NCBI GenBank assembly: GCA_963576725.1 | Contig: OY755243.1 | Coordinates: 74,794,106-74,858,105 of the forward strand | DNA length: 64,000 nucleotides | Direction: 5' to 3' | Source: Azorinus chamasolen | Lineage: Eukaryota > Mollusca > Bivalvia > Cardiida > Solecurtidae | In this document: one piece after another, positions 52,320-62,255 of the stretch | How positions within the stretch are numbered: the first letter of the stretch is position 1 | Layout of the letters: each line of letters starts with the position of its first letter | The notes under the pieces: generated by a model | Seen by the model: the letters and a program-made list of their open reading frames with translations, nothing else | Database searches by the model: none | Told to the model about the DNA's origin: nothing | Translations under genes and position numbers: made by a program

Positions 52320-52876
52320 GTTTTTCTTAAGTTTGGCAGCCATCTTTAATATATCCATGGCAACAGCAACTATTGTATATATAACTCAACAGTCATAGAA
52401 GTTAAGAAAGCATATATCATTTTATATAATATGCATAATTCTTTTTAAAATGTTTCATACTTAGAATGTAGAGAACAAAACATATTTGTCAGAGGTAAAA
52501 TTTGTATAAATATTTTGACCTTTGACCTTATATTTAAAAATTGACCTCTATAAACTTTACAGCAAGTTTGTTTTTTAAAGAGATTTCTTCATTATTAGTC
52601 AAAATAAAACAGGTTTGGATTCCGTAGGTACAAAAATGAATAAAAATTAATACAACATATTATATGTTTGATTTCACTCAATTTTGGCGGCCATCTTGGC
52701 GGCCATCTTGGATTTCAGGCCAACTCCAACCGCTTCAGTCAAAATGAATTTCATTTTCATATACTACAGATCCTGACCAACATTTTGATATATAACATTG
52801 CTTGTTATATTTCATAGACCGGTTGGGTGTTCCAAACCTGGGACTATTTGCTACACTAGTCAGTTTACTCTAATTT
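52320..52876 (-). repeat. Inner inverted arm, right
   Basis: Read on the minus strand it gives CCAACCGGTCTATGAAATAT, AAAATGTTGGTCAGGATC, AAATCCAAGATGGCCGCC and CTGTTGCCATGG in the same order as 45718-46275. A further related block with AAGGTCAAAGGTCC is at 52150-52180. Confidence 0.75.
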
Positions 52877-53574
52877 AACCTTATTTTCATTTCGGAATAC
52901 TCTCAGTGCGCTGTCATTTCACTTTCAGTTTATTCTCAGTGCCCTGTCAAATTTTATATATGTATGTTTACAAAACACTCTTATCATCTACGTCGGTTTT
53001 AAATAAGGCAATTGGATAATTCCTTAAATCATAATTTCTGTCACCATATACTAAAGTACAGTCGACACTCATTAGCTTGAACTCTTTGCGAACACCACTA
53101 TCAGACTTTAAAGAACTCCGTGATAAATGATTTTTATACACACAATACACGGGTACCACATTACGTTTTAAAATTTGTTTTTAGTCAAAAACACATGCTT
53201 TATTTCCATTGTTGAAAATGAAAACAGAATCCCAAGCAGTTTATATACATACCAGACGCTGAGTCGCTCTGCATCTGGTCTGGATCAGAATTGCTTGCAA
53301 TTCAAAAAACAGCTCAAATGGCAGGGACTTAGAGTGGATTTCGGCATAAGCAGAAGTTCTACTTAACCGATGTCGAGATAACGAGAGTCGACTCAGGGGG
53401 AATTACTGTCATAAACATAATTCAGGGACAAAGCTACCCTATCCGATATTTATTCAATGTCCTGATGGCTGTTTAAGATATCTCGTGCATAAGCATGTGA
53501 ACAATAGCTAAACCATCTATTAACGTATCTGTGAAAAATGCGTTGGTATTAGTAGGTCTTCAGAAATGGGGGTT

Positions 53575-53710
53575 AAAGGGGTGTCGAAATTTTCACAGCA
53601 CGGTTTTGTGACAAACGGGGCCGCAAATTTCACCCGTGTGAAAAATGCGTCAACCCATTTTTCACACGTGTGAAAAATGGGTGGCGTGAAATTTGCGGTT
53701 CAACATACGT
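53575..53710 (-). repeat. Right terminal inverted repeat of the 9.7-kb segment
   Basis: It contains nested palindromes (AAATTTCACCCGTGTGAAA, CCCATTTTTCACACGTGTG and inverse) and ends GCGGTTCAACATACGTA. Confidence 0.7.
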
Positions 53711-54879
53711 AAACAATCAGTTGAGATATGAGATGCAATTTTTAATTAGCATACATACTTAGACAACTGTAATTTATTTCATTTAGTGATTCAATGTTTT
53801 GTTTCTAACGTTGTTAAAAGCACATATAATTTAAAATTTATGGTATTATTTCTCTGACAGATTTGGTTGTTTCATTGCCGCGTTAGTATCTCTATAGTGC
53901 AAATTGTTCCATTTCTTTATTATAATTTAATGACCGACACTACATGATCATGATTTTTGGTATTACCTTCTATTTCAGTAGCTAAGTTTGTATTACTATT
54001 TTGCATTACAAATTATTGCCGCTTGTATTATAAGAAATTGTTTATCTTCTTGGCTTTTTGTAACAAAGACTTACGAAAGTTACAGATATATTTCTGTAAT
54101 TATTTTATTCAAATAGTATTAGGTTGCCCTGTGTCAGTTTGTTCCATTTCCCACAAGAGCAGTACACATTTAAAAACTGTTCAGCTTTTTTTCACCAAAA
54201 TGCTCTCCAAAGTAAATGTTGCGAGTAATTAAACATCTGTCAAAACTACAAATGTATATTTTTTACATTTCCAAATACTGTTTGTCAGTACGGACATACA
54301 GAATTAATAATGTGAAATCATAAATGCATGATCCCTTAAATTAAAAACTTTGCGAGCTGTTTTGCCCAAAGCTGAAAATGGTAGATAGAGCACCGTTCCA
54401 CTCGGGCGACGAAATGGCGTTATTAACATTAAAATAAGTAGCTAGTACTCTTTTTCAGATTTGAGTTCGCCGGGTAGAGGACTGATGCGGTAAATTGATA
54501 AACGTAATGATGCTTAATTGGTTAAATAATAAGCGCTATAAGAGTCCCTAAATCGTTTTAGAATGTATCTAAATAGCATATAAGAAAGTACCAATTTAAA
54601 AAAAATCAGCATTGGAGGAACGCCCCTCTTGTACCCACAACATCGCGTCTCTGCGGCTCCGCGGTCCCAATCTTCAAAACTTGCCTACGCGCCTGGCTAT
54701 AACACCGAAGTATTTCACACACAATAACAGAAAAAAAACATTTGCTAAGAGAAATATGAGAGTACTAGTACTGCCTTGAAACTGTCAGTGACTTATTAGC
54801 AACTGTTTTACACACTTATTATTAATTGAATGCGTTTATTTACATTATACAGAAAATAATTGCCTTGTAAAAAGCTCCC
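53711..54879. other. No feature recognised
   Basis: About 1.2 kb outside the 9.7-kb segment. The 91-codon frame at 53957-54232 is AT-rich and hydrophobic without a recognisable family. Sequence around 54600-54700 is more GC-rich but holds no frame. Confidence 0.4.
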
Positions 54880-55022
54880 CAGGGTAGTACATATTCTATG
54901 ACAGGAGTTCATATTCTACGGGAGGAGAGTCCATATTCTATGTAGAATACGGACCAGGGAGTACCTTTTCTACGTCGAATATGGACTGGGGAGTACATAT
55001 TCTACGGGAGTACACATTCGTC
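54880..55022. repeat. Cluster of GGAGTnCATATTCTACG motifs in both orientations
   Basis: AGTACATATTCTATG, GAGTTCATATTCTACGGG, GAGTCCATATTCTATG, TAGAATACGGACC, GAGTACCTTTTCTACG, TCGAATATGGACTGG and GAGTACATATTCTACGGG follow each other within 140 bp. Confidence 0.75.
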
Positions 55023-55099
55023 ATTAGACCGACTGAAAACAGGGGTGTTTCTCTACCAAGCAGATGGGGGACAATGTCTTATCTCAAAACCGATCCTGC

Positions 55100-55520
55100 A
55101 AGATGTCTGCCCCAACATCCTATTCTGTGTGCACATTATTGTAGCTTGGGTTTTTTCAGTGAAGAAGAAGGGGTCAAACCATCTGTTCCAGAGGTTGAAA
55201 TTGAAATGTTGGTATCCAAACACGAAGATGCTAACACAAGGGTGATAATCCACTGTATTGAATGAAAACTACCCAAGGCAATTGTGGCTGTTCAAGATGT
55301 TGACATTTATATATTCCTCATAACCCGTTTTCAAAGAATGTCATGCAATAGGCTCCGATTTAAAGCTGGTACTTCTAAGAAGAAAAAGTACACCCCAGTG
55401 CCTATCATTGAGCAACTCCCTTCGGTGAAAATAAGCTTGAAACTTTACCCGTATTTCAGGCACCTACGGGACCTCATACAATCTTTTAAAAGATGTGAGC
55501 ATGGTATACGGTGTGTCCAA
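55100..55520 (+). pseudogene. Second decayed copy of the EEADT/DTDV protein family
   Basis: EVEIEMLVSKHEDANTRVII (55190-55250) matches the HEEADTR box. After a stop and a few codons come KAIVAVQDVDIYIFLITRF (55276-55335), the DTDV strand, and KKKYTPVPIIEQL (55384-55422), equivalent to RYIPVHSL in the 47.7-49.3 kb copy. Only this middle part is left. Ngaro RNase H text follows 220 bp downstream, but I cannot tell whether the two ever belonged together. Confidence 0.55.
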
Positions 55521-55739
55521 TAAGGACACCCTACATGAGGCAAGATCACAGATGTTGGTAAAATCACTTTCTCCAGATTGCTCTGGGCTTCCATTTCAAT
55601 CTCATTCATTATCAAGCTGCAGTATGGATACAGGCTCATAAATGACGACTAGATTTGCTTTTCTAAGAAGAAATCGGTCCGAATATGGAAGAAAGCTCAC
55701 TGTTTCTTTTCGTATTGAGGCTACCGGTAGTTCCTGGAT

Positions 55740-55916
55740 CTTGCATGGAACTTATCTCCTGCAATATACCACGAGGTGCATGCTAGCATTGCTGATAGCT
55801 TGTCTCGTTTTCAGATGGAGCGCTTTCGACAGTTGGCACCAGATGCAGATCAGCATCCGGTTCCAGTGCCGAGCCATCTCTGGAATATCTTCGGATTGGA
55901 GCCAGACAGCTTTTGA
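55740..55916 (+). pseudogene. Ngaro-like Pol, RNase H C-terminal tail
   Basis: The frame from 55740 reads LAWNLSPAIYHEVHASIADS, LSRFQMERFRQLAPDAD and VPSHLWNIFGLEPDSF before a TGA at 55914. IADSLSRF is the end block of the RNase H domain in DIRS/Ngaro Pol proteins. The preceding RNase H and reverse transcriptase are not recognisable, so the element is 5'-truncated or too decayed upstream. Confidence 0.65.
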
Positions 55917-56789
55917 GATCTGGCTTGTCCAACAATACTCAGTCGGTGTATCGCCAGGCCTTGGAACACTTTACGGGTTTCAGAGATTACTATGGCTTTG
56001 TTCAGACTTGGCCAGCACCACTCTCACAGTGGGAGATGTTTCTATCATATCTATTTCATAAGGGGTATGCATATAGCACAGCTAATACTTACATCTCAGC
56101 ACTTCGATTTCAGCACAGGGTGATGGGTATGCCAGACTATGCATCTGTAGTCTCGCTTTCTAAAATGCTTGAAGGGTATCGTCGCTCAAAATTTTCAAAG
56201 GATTCACGATTACCAATTACATATGATGTTTTACTAAAGATTTGTGCAGAGCTTAATCAGGTCTGTTACTCTAATTATGAAATGGTTCTCTTTAGGGAGC
56301 TTATACCTTGGCCTTTTTCGTCTTTTTAGGGTTGGGGAACTAGTGACGAGTTCTACAAAGAATGATAATCCATTGCTTATCAGTGATACACATCATATTG
56401 TAACCAATAAATCATTTCAAGTTACATTGCGCAGGTCTAAAACTAATCAATGTGGCACCCCTCATGTTGTCAGTATAGTTGCCACTCAAACTATTGCATG
56501 TCCAGTGAAAGCCATGAATGAGTATATGCAGTGTAGGCCAAAGTCACTTGATCATAGTTTCTTGTTTTGCCATAGTGATAGTTCTCCTTTAACTAGGTAC
56601 CAATTTGGTGCTGTTTTAAGCAAGGTTGTTCGAAAGCTAGGGTTGAGTGTTGCTAACTATAAAACTCATTCATTTCGCATTGGCGCTGCTACATGGTTAT
56701 ACAAGCAGGGTGTTGCAGAAGTGACTATCAAACAGATGGGCAGATGGTCTTCCGATACGTTTAAGAGATATATAAGACAAACCGTTTAA
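55908..56789 (+). pseudogene. Ngaro-like tyrosine recombinase, one frameshift
   Basis: The reading begins by overlapping the end of the RNase H frame (QLLRSGLSNNTQSVYRQALE) and has no ATG near its start, as expected if it is expressed as part of Pol. The N-terminal SAM-like DNA-binding half is at 55920-56200 and the catalytic half at 56290-56789. All catalytic positions are visible: Arg in LFRVGEL, His and Arg in THSFRIGAAT, Trp in MGRWSSD and the Tyr nucleophile in FKRYIR. A frameshift near 56300 splits the frame (first half ends FSSF, second resumes LFRLFRVGEL). In a live element it would integrate a circular DNA intermediate. Confidence 0.82.
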
Positions 56790-56876
56790 GTGGGATGACT
56801 GTGTGTATTTGTATGTATATTATGGAGATATATGTTTATAATTTTAGATCCCCTTTTTCTGACGCATATTTAAGAT

Positions 56877-57449
56877 ATGTTTTCAGATGTTTGGATAATC
56901 GGAGATTCATATGTATATTGGGCAGAGAAGCGGGCAGTTTTCCGCAAAAAGTGTGAGAACCTAGGTGACAGAAACATCAGGAACATTAAGTGGTCTGGTA
57001 ATAGGGGCATGCATTGGGACCTGCTTATGCATAAAGTTCAGTATTTGTCTATCAGTAACCTCAGCCCCCGAGTGATTGTGCTTCATCTAGGTTCCAATGA
57101 CCTTACATCTGTCCCATGTAGCCAGCTCCGGCAAGTCATGAGACAAAACATATTGGCTGTGCAGGAGCTGTTCCCACAGGTTATGATAGTTATTTCTGCA
57201 TTACTTCCAAGACTGTCCTGGGGCAGTTCATCTATTCCAGTGGAGAAAATTGAGAGAAAAAGAAAGTTGTTAAACCGTTTTTTAAAGCGTCTGGTTTTGT
57301 ATATTGGGGGGCGTTTCATATCTCATTAGGACATAAGTACTGATACACCAGGGCTTTACTTTAGAGATGGTGTCCATATGTCTGATATTGGCAATGATGT
57401 GTTACTTCTACAGTTTGAAGAAGTGTTAAGTTCAATATTTCGTGTATAG
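56877..57449 (+). pseudogene. SGNH-type hydrolase of the Ngaro-like element, one premature stop
   Basis: The frame starts at ATG (MFSDVWIIGDSYVYWAEKRA) with block I GDS, the nucleophile Ser. Block III is seen in VIVLHLGSNDL (Gly and Asn). A TAG at 57327 interrupts it, but the same frame continues to 57447 and supplies block V in YFRDGVHMSDIGND (Asp and His of the catalytic set). SGNH hydrolases are a known accessory protein of metazoan Ngaro retroelements, and their substrate there is unknown. The position 90 bp after the recombinase fits that arrangement. Confidence 0.78.
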
Positions 57450-57454
57450 GACAT

Positions 57455-59086
57455 ATCTCGTGGATGTTTCGTTTAAACTGGATCATTGTGAACTATCTTT
57501 TACCACCTCGACCTAGAGTTACATTTCGCTACTTGAAGAAAAACATTTCTAATTTTCATTCAGATTATGTTCTTGTTCCTGCTGACAAGGCATCAAACAA
57601 TGTAATCATTATTTGAAGATTGTATTATGTTGATGTTTTAAAGAAGGAGCTAACTGATTCAAAAACTTATATAACAGTTCAAACACCTGAAAAAGATATA
57701 GTCTCGGAACATGTAAAAATGTGCAATGATTTTAAGTCTGGTCCTAACATAAAACAACATAAAATTTCTACTTTGTACTGGATTCCGAAACTACATAAAA
57801 ACCCTTATAAGTCGCGTTTTATTGCCAACTCTAGCTGTTGTACCACTACTAAATTATCTATACTTTTGACGTCCTGTCTTACTACGATCAAAGAACATGT
57901 TAAACGCTACTGTGATAAAATATATGAAAATTCTGGTATTAATGTTTTTTGGTCCATAAAAAATTCAAATGATGTTTTAACAAAACTTGAAAATGAACAG
58001 TATAACATTTCTTTACTGAGCTCTTATGATTTCTCTACACTCTATACTACTCTACCTCACCATCTTATAAAGGATAGACTTATTAAATTAATAGAAAAAA
58101 CCTTTGCCAGAGAAAACAAAATGTTCATTGCTTGTAATGTTCAACGTTCATTCTTTTCGAATTCAGAAGTTGAACATTACACAATGTGGACTTGCCTTGA
58201 TGTTTGTAGATCTCTTACCTTTCTTTTAGATAATATATTTGTGCGTTATGGAGATACCATATATCGTCAAGTTGTTGGTATACCCATGGGTACAAATTGT
58301 GCCCCTCTTGTTGCAGATTTGTTTTTGTATTGCTACGAGAGGGATTTTATGCTTAGCTTAAAACCTGATACACAGACCGATATTGTTAATGCTTTTAATA
58401 AAACTTCAAGGTATTTAGACGATATTTTGAATTTAGATAATCCTTATTTTGATACTATGGTTTCTTCAATCTACCCAAAAGAACTGTCTTTAAACAAAGC
58501 TAATCAATCTGACATTAATGCTTCATTTCTAGATTTGAATCTTTCAATTACAAATGATAAAGTTTCGTCCAAAGTATACGATAAAAGAGAAGATTTTAAT
58601 TTTAAAATTGTTAATTATCCTTTTCTAGATGGGGATGTGCCACGTTCTACATCTTATGGTGTTTATATTTCTCAACTTATTAGGTTTGCCCGAGCCTGTT
58701 CTTTGCTTGAAGATTTTAACAGACGTAATCTAGTTATAACTGATAAACTTCTTAAGCAAGGTTACAGATATCACAAACTTCGGAAAACCTTTTCTAAATT
58801 TTATTATCGAAATTTACCTCTCATTAGTAAATATAATTGCAATCTACGGACGTTACTGCGACAAGGCATTTCTCAACCAGAATTTTATGGGGATGTTATC
58901 TACAAACTTAGGAAAATTCGGGGTCATATCCATTTTCATGATTTGTTTATAAAACGCATTAAAAAATTTAAAAAGAAAGGTTATGATCCTATTATATTGC
59001 AACACACTGCATGTTTGGTTATCGACCCTTTTACAGTCGGTAGCTACGCTTCCCTCTTTGCTTGCGCGATGACAGGCCGAGGGTAG
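57455..59086 (+). pseudogene. Penelope-like reverse transcriptase, 5'-truncated, one premature stop
   Basis: The protein begins in mid-domain with SDYVLVPADKASNNVIII, is interrupted by TGA at 57614, then runs open for 488 codons. Blocks in order are YWIPKLHKNPYKSRFIANSS, YDFSTLYTTLPHHLIKDRL (first catalytic Asp), IYRQVVGIPMGTNCAPLVAD, TSRYLDDILNLDNP (catalytic Asp pair) and SFLDLNLSITND. PKLHK, DFSTLYT, GIPMGTNCAP, RYLDDI and FLDLNL are hallmarks of Penelope-related polymerases. I see no GIY-YIG endonuclease after it. The TGA is probably a changed Cys codon. Apart from it the frame is long and well kept, so the copy is young. Confidence 0.8.
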
Positions 59087-59678
59087 TACTCTATGATGGT
59101 ATACTCTTAAACTTGGATACAGGAGGAGCTTACCAGACTCATGTATTATTTTTTCCCTGTCGTGCCCTTAACGGCTTACCTGCAGATGCTCTGACTTCAG
59201 CAAAGTCATTGAGTACATATTTGACGGATTGTCACAGTTATTATGCTATGTTTTACATGTTGTCCTGTGTTCACCGTCGTCTATGTTGTGGGTAAGTCCA
59301 GCGGGGATACCTTTATTTACAATATTTGTAAAGCTAGGGTGACTTTGAGAGAAGTGTGAGGTTAGGACGTCCGTAAACCGGTTTAAACCCCCAGTGGTGT
59401 TTTTGCTGCTGACCGTGCCAAGGCGGTACTCTCTTTGTCACCCTTCCTTTTGTTTGCCTTGCGTCTTTGTGCTTGTGGTTTGTTCGTGTTGTGGAACGTT
59501 TGTCCCTGGTTCTTGTGTGTCTTTTGGTGTTTTCTGTGTTCATTTCGTGTGTGTGTGTGTGCGTGTGCGTTTGGGTGTGTGGTTGTGTGTGTGTGTGTGT
59601 CATGCTGTCTGTCGGTGTTTTGGTGGTGGTTGCGTCTTGCATGTGGCTTTGCCTGCTTGACTTTACTACTTTTCCATT
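59087..59678 (+). other. 3' untranslated part of the Penelope-like element
   Basis: It contains ACCGGTTTAAACCCCCAGTG and TGACCGTGCCAAGGCGGT, which recur in the solo ends at 7410 and 49366, and finishes near TTTACTACTTTTCCATTT. Frames of up to 122 codons here, on both strands, are driven by the GT-rich composition. Confidence 0.7.
59540..59605 (+). repeat. Interrupted (GT)n microsatellite
   Basis: GTGTGTGTGTGTGCGTGTGC and GTTGTGTGTGTGTGTGTGTC flank GTTTGGGTGTGTG. The solo copy at 7480-7540 has far fewer GT steps. Confidence 0.85.
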
Positions 59679-60530
59679 TATACTCTTTTGACAGTTTTGC
59701 ATATGAACATTATGTATTGTTGTGTTTTTTATTTAATAAGGATTGTACATGTTCCTTTGTAAACAGAATGTTTGAGGTGCAGTTCATAATGGATACTCGG
59801 TAATAACATGATAGTCCGGAATTTTGGGGCGAACAGTGGTTCGTGTGGCGGAAAATTCCGGAGAGATGTATTGATTTATAATTCTTATTGCTTAATATTA
59901 TCAAAAGTTATTGTTAATTTGTACGGTGTGGAAAAGGAACTGGCTGCCGATCGATCCATTGGGTTAGGTGCTACAGGGACGGGTATTTTGACTGGCCGAC
60001 TTATCCAGTGACTGATTCTAATGCTGGGTTTGTCGGTCAGTATTTTGGCTGGCCAACTGATCCAGTGATTATCCTAACGCTGGGTCCGTTGGTCAGTACA
60101 CTCCATATGAGAAAAACATCTGTGGAGGGTAGGGAAGGAAGTTTGTATAGGGGTTGGTAGGGATTAGACCCTACCGGAGGTGGCCATGGGGATTGGACCC
60201 CAGGCCGGAGGTGGCCATGGGGATTTGACCCCAGGCCGGATGGCGGATAGGGATTGGACCCTTCCGGAGAGTATTTGGGGAGTCGCAGCTAGTTCCTTTA
60301 AGGTTTTAAGATTTACATCTCTGCGGGGTTTTCCGCAGCATTCAGAACGACAACTGCCACACTCTTCATGTTAACACACTCTTCATGTTAGCGAAGGCTA
60401 ATTCAGTATTTAGATTTTCATAATTTGTTATCATAATTTGTTAATAAAATGTAAAGATGTAACTGTGGTGGGTCTTCATTTTAGCCATCATGTAATAATA
60501 AAGGCTATTGCTTAAAATAGGCCGATTTAT
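59679..60530 (+). repeat. GC-rich repeat tract, possibly the Ngaro 3' region
   Basis: A 54-bp near-duplicate (ACTGGCCGACTTATCCAGTG / GCTGGCCAACTGATCCAGTG) lies at 59990-60090. Three copies of GGATTGGACCCCAGGCCGG or variants lie at 60150-60265, and CTGCGGGGTTTTCCGCAG follows at 60321. Two AATAAA signals (60441, 60498) come after. Split direct repeats are usual at Ngaro 3' ends, so the Penelope element may have inserted into this region. That placement is inferred. Confidence 0.4.
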
Positions 60531-61194
60531 TACTGGCTAAAATGATAAATTGTTTATAGTTTACTTGTAAACCGCTTTCCGGTAGCACCGGTAGCCGGTG
60601 TTTCCGTAAATTTCACAGCATTATACATCTGGTCAGACCACGTTTTTGTATTCATTCGAAAGAAATTAAGCTTTTAAAATTGTCTGCCATTGGTCGTTTG
60701 TACATTTTAACAGAACATTTTAATGTTTCACGCAGATTTTCGGTGAAGTGTTTCCTTGTTTGCCTGGGAATAGTGCTCATTGGCGGCCATTTTTCCGCCA
60801 TTTTGTATCTTACATACGGAAGATATAGCTTGGCAAACAGCATATTCGGATTCAGCACACCCAGATTATGTAAAAACAACTGTTTGCCAACTTTTAACGC
60901 GAAATGCCTACTACTCTTTCATTTTTCACAATTTCTCGAAATCCGACTAGACCAATATGTTATCTGGATCTCTGGTCGTATTTTACTGTGTTTTCTAACA
61001 GCCTGGATCAAGCCGAGATGCAGTCTAATTTCAGCAGGTTAGTGTTTGAACAGAGCTTATTTTTCATCAGGATAAGGGTCATGCTTCGTGAATATTTTAC
61101 ATATTTACACACACGTTTATACATTAACCTGTATTCCATGAATATTCATGTAAGAAAATATGAAATCATGAATTCGTTCAAGGTTTTGAAAAAA
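60531..61194. other. No feature recognised
   Basis: About 660 bp. CCATGAATATTCATG (61137) resembles the tail of TTAA-type MITEs. The 183-codon frame starting at 60904 runs through the family I hairpin and is not a gene. Confidence 0.4.
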
Positions 61195-61290
61195 AATGTT
61201 GACCGAAGCTCAAGCAGCTTGGATACGGATGAGACGCCGAATTACTCGGCGTCTGATCTGGATCTAAGCTGTTTGCAAAGGGCATTGTCG
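61195..61290. mobile_element. Family I hairpin
   Basis: CAAGCAGCTTGGATACGGAT / TCTGATCTGGATCTAAGCTG with apex GACGCCGAATTACTCGGCGTC. Outer text CTGTTTGCAAAGGG. Confidence 0.6.
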
Positions 61291-61439
61291 TCCTTTCTTA
61301 AAAGCACTGAAGGTAAACAGGCAAATGGTAATATTTGTATGTTTGTGTTGATTAACGTCCGTTTCTGCTCACTATGGGCTAATTGGACGCCCCAGAGAGA
61401 GGGGAGGGGATACAGAGAAACCCGGGCGCGATGCCCTAC

Positions 61440-61560
61440 TCTTATTATCGACTGAGTTTCTCTGGTTCTTTTAGATGCGTAGTGTATAGCACTGATACAT
61501 CGGACCTCAGTTTATAGTCTCGTCCGAAGGACTTAGTCGGAACCCCTGGTAATGTATTTA
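61440..61560 (+). repeat. Second copy of the dispersed repeat at 2870
   Basis: CTCTGGTTCTTTTAGATGCG, GTGTATAGCACTGATACATC, GGACCTCAGTTTATAGTC and TCCGAAGGACTTAGTCGG. This copy is better preserved than the one at 2870. Confidence 0.55.
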
Positions 61561-61970
61561 TACCGATTACAGTTCTTAGATTTATTTTTTAGTAAACTTT
61601 GACATGTCAATTTTAGTGCAATACTCATTGTGACGTTTTTTCTGTCTAATGATCAATATTACTTGGAGAATAAGAGAGTTTTACACTAATTTTACAAACA
61701 GTTTCACATTATTGCTTAAATCGCAACATTTCGTTCTGAAAAGTTGCCAACAACTGTGTTTTTGTTAACTGAACACAGTCAAGGTCAGAGCAATATGCGA
61801 TCTTGCGATGCGTAAGACAAATACTTTCCATATGAGATATTGACCCCTGGTATTCTGTTTATCAAGTCATCTTATATATCCGTTTACAGTGATTAAAATA
61901 TCTCGTTAACAAATAACGAGATTTTGCAATCGTTATATAAATAGGGTAGCCTACGAAGTATGACTAATTT
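61561..61970. other. No feature recognised
   Basis: About 410 bp of unassigned AT-rich sequence. Confidence 0.45.
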
Positions 61971-61973
61971 GTG

Positions 61974-62034
61974 GCAAACAGGGAAGCCAAAGATGTATGG
62001 CTATTGCATGGCAAACAGGGAAGCCAAAGTTGTA
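61974..62034 (+). repeat. 30-bp tandem duplication next to an F2 MITE
   Basis: GGCAAACAGGGAAGCCAAAG occurs twice, at 61975 and 62010, followed by ATGTATGGC and TTGTA. Confidence 0.8.
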
Positions 62035-62255
62035 CAGTAAAACCTCTCTATAACGATCACTAAATTGTGTTAATTAGTTGATATTTAGGACAGGTGGCTG
62101 CTTAAAGCAAGCTGAAAGTAAAACAGAACGCTCCTATAGGAGCGTTCTGTTTTACTTTCACTTTTCTTTAAGCAGCTACCTGCCTGTATTGCGAACTACT
62201 TGATGTAATTTAGTGGCCGTTATAGGGAGGTTATGATATAAAGAGGTTACCGTAG
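62035..62255. mobile_element. Family F2 MITE, right end decayed
   Basis: Left end CAGTAAAACCTCTCTATAAC beside TA. Hairpin GTGGCTGCTTAAAGCAAGCT / CTTTTCTTTAAGCAGCTACC with apex GAACGCTCCTATAGGAGCGT. The right end reads GTTATAGGGAGGTTATG. Confidence 0.82.

Larger units (their letters stand above)
43981..53710. mobile_element. 9.7-kb segment with matching inverted ends, candidate large transposon
   Basis: The left end TACGTATGTTGAACCGCAAA with TTTCACGCCACCCATTTTT is the inverse of the right end (AAAATGGGTGGCGTGAAATT, TGCGGTTCAACATACGTA). TACGTA stands at both outer edges, but it is self-complementary, so it may be a 6-bp target duplication or part of the inverted repeat. A second pair of inverted arms lies inside (45718-46275 against 52320-52876). 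The interior holds a decayed coding remnant, a Penelope 3' end, a hAT element and several N MITEs. The superfamily is not identified. Confidence 0.6.

Noticed and set aside
43981..53710. Polinton/Maverick identification
   Set aside because: A possible 6-bp flank fits, but no DNA polymerase B, integrase, ATPase or capsid frame is visible and the ends do not match what I know of that group.
53957..54232. 91-codon frame as a membrane protein
   Set aside because: The hydrophobic, AT-driven composition, lack of a domain and absence of neighbouring exons give no support.
55642..56061. 139-codon frame at the start of the Ngaro region
   Set aside because: The real protein signal (IADSLSRF...) is in another frame over the same bases. 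This frame is a shadow.
59334..59803. Cysteine/valine-rich 122-codon frames on both strands
   Set aside because: They are caused by the GT-rich 3' untranslated part of the Penelope-like element, which recurs without coding sense at 7410 and 49366.
60904..61455. 183-codon frame as a host gene
   Set aside because: It runs through a family I hairpin and AT-rich DNA, with no recognisable domain.
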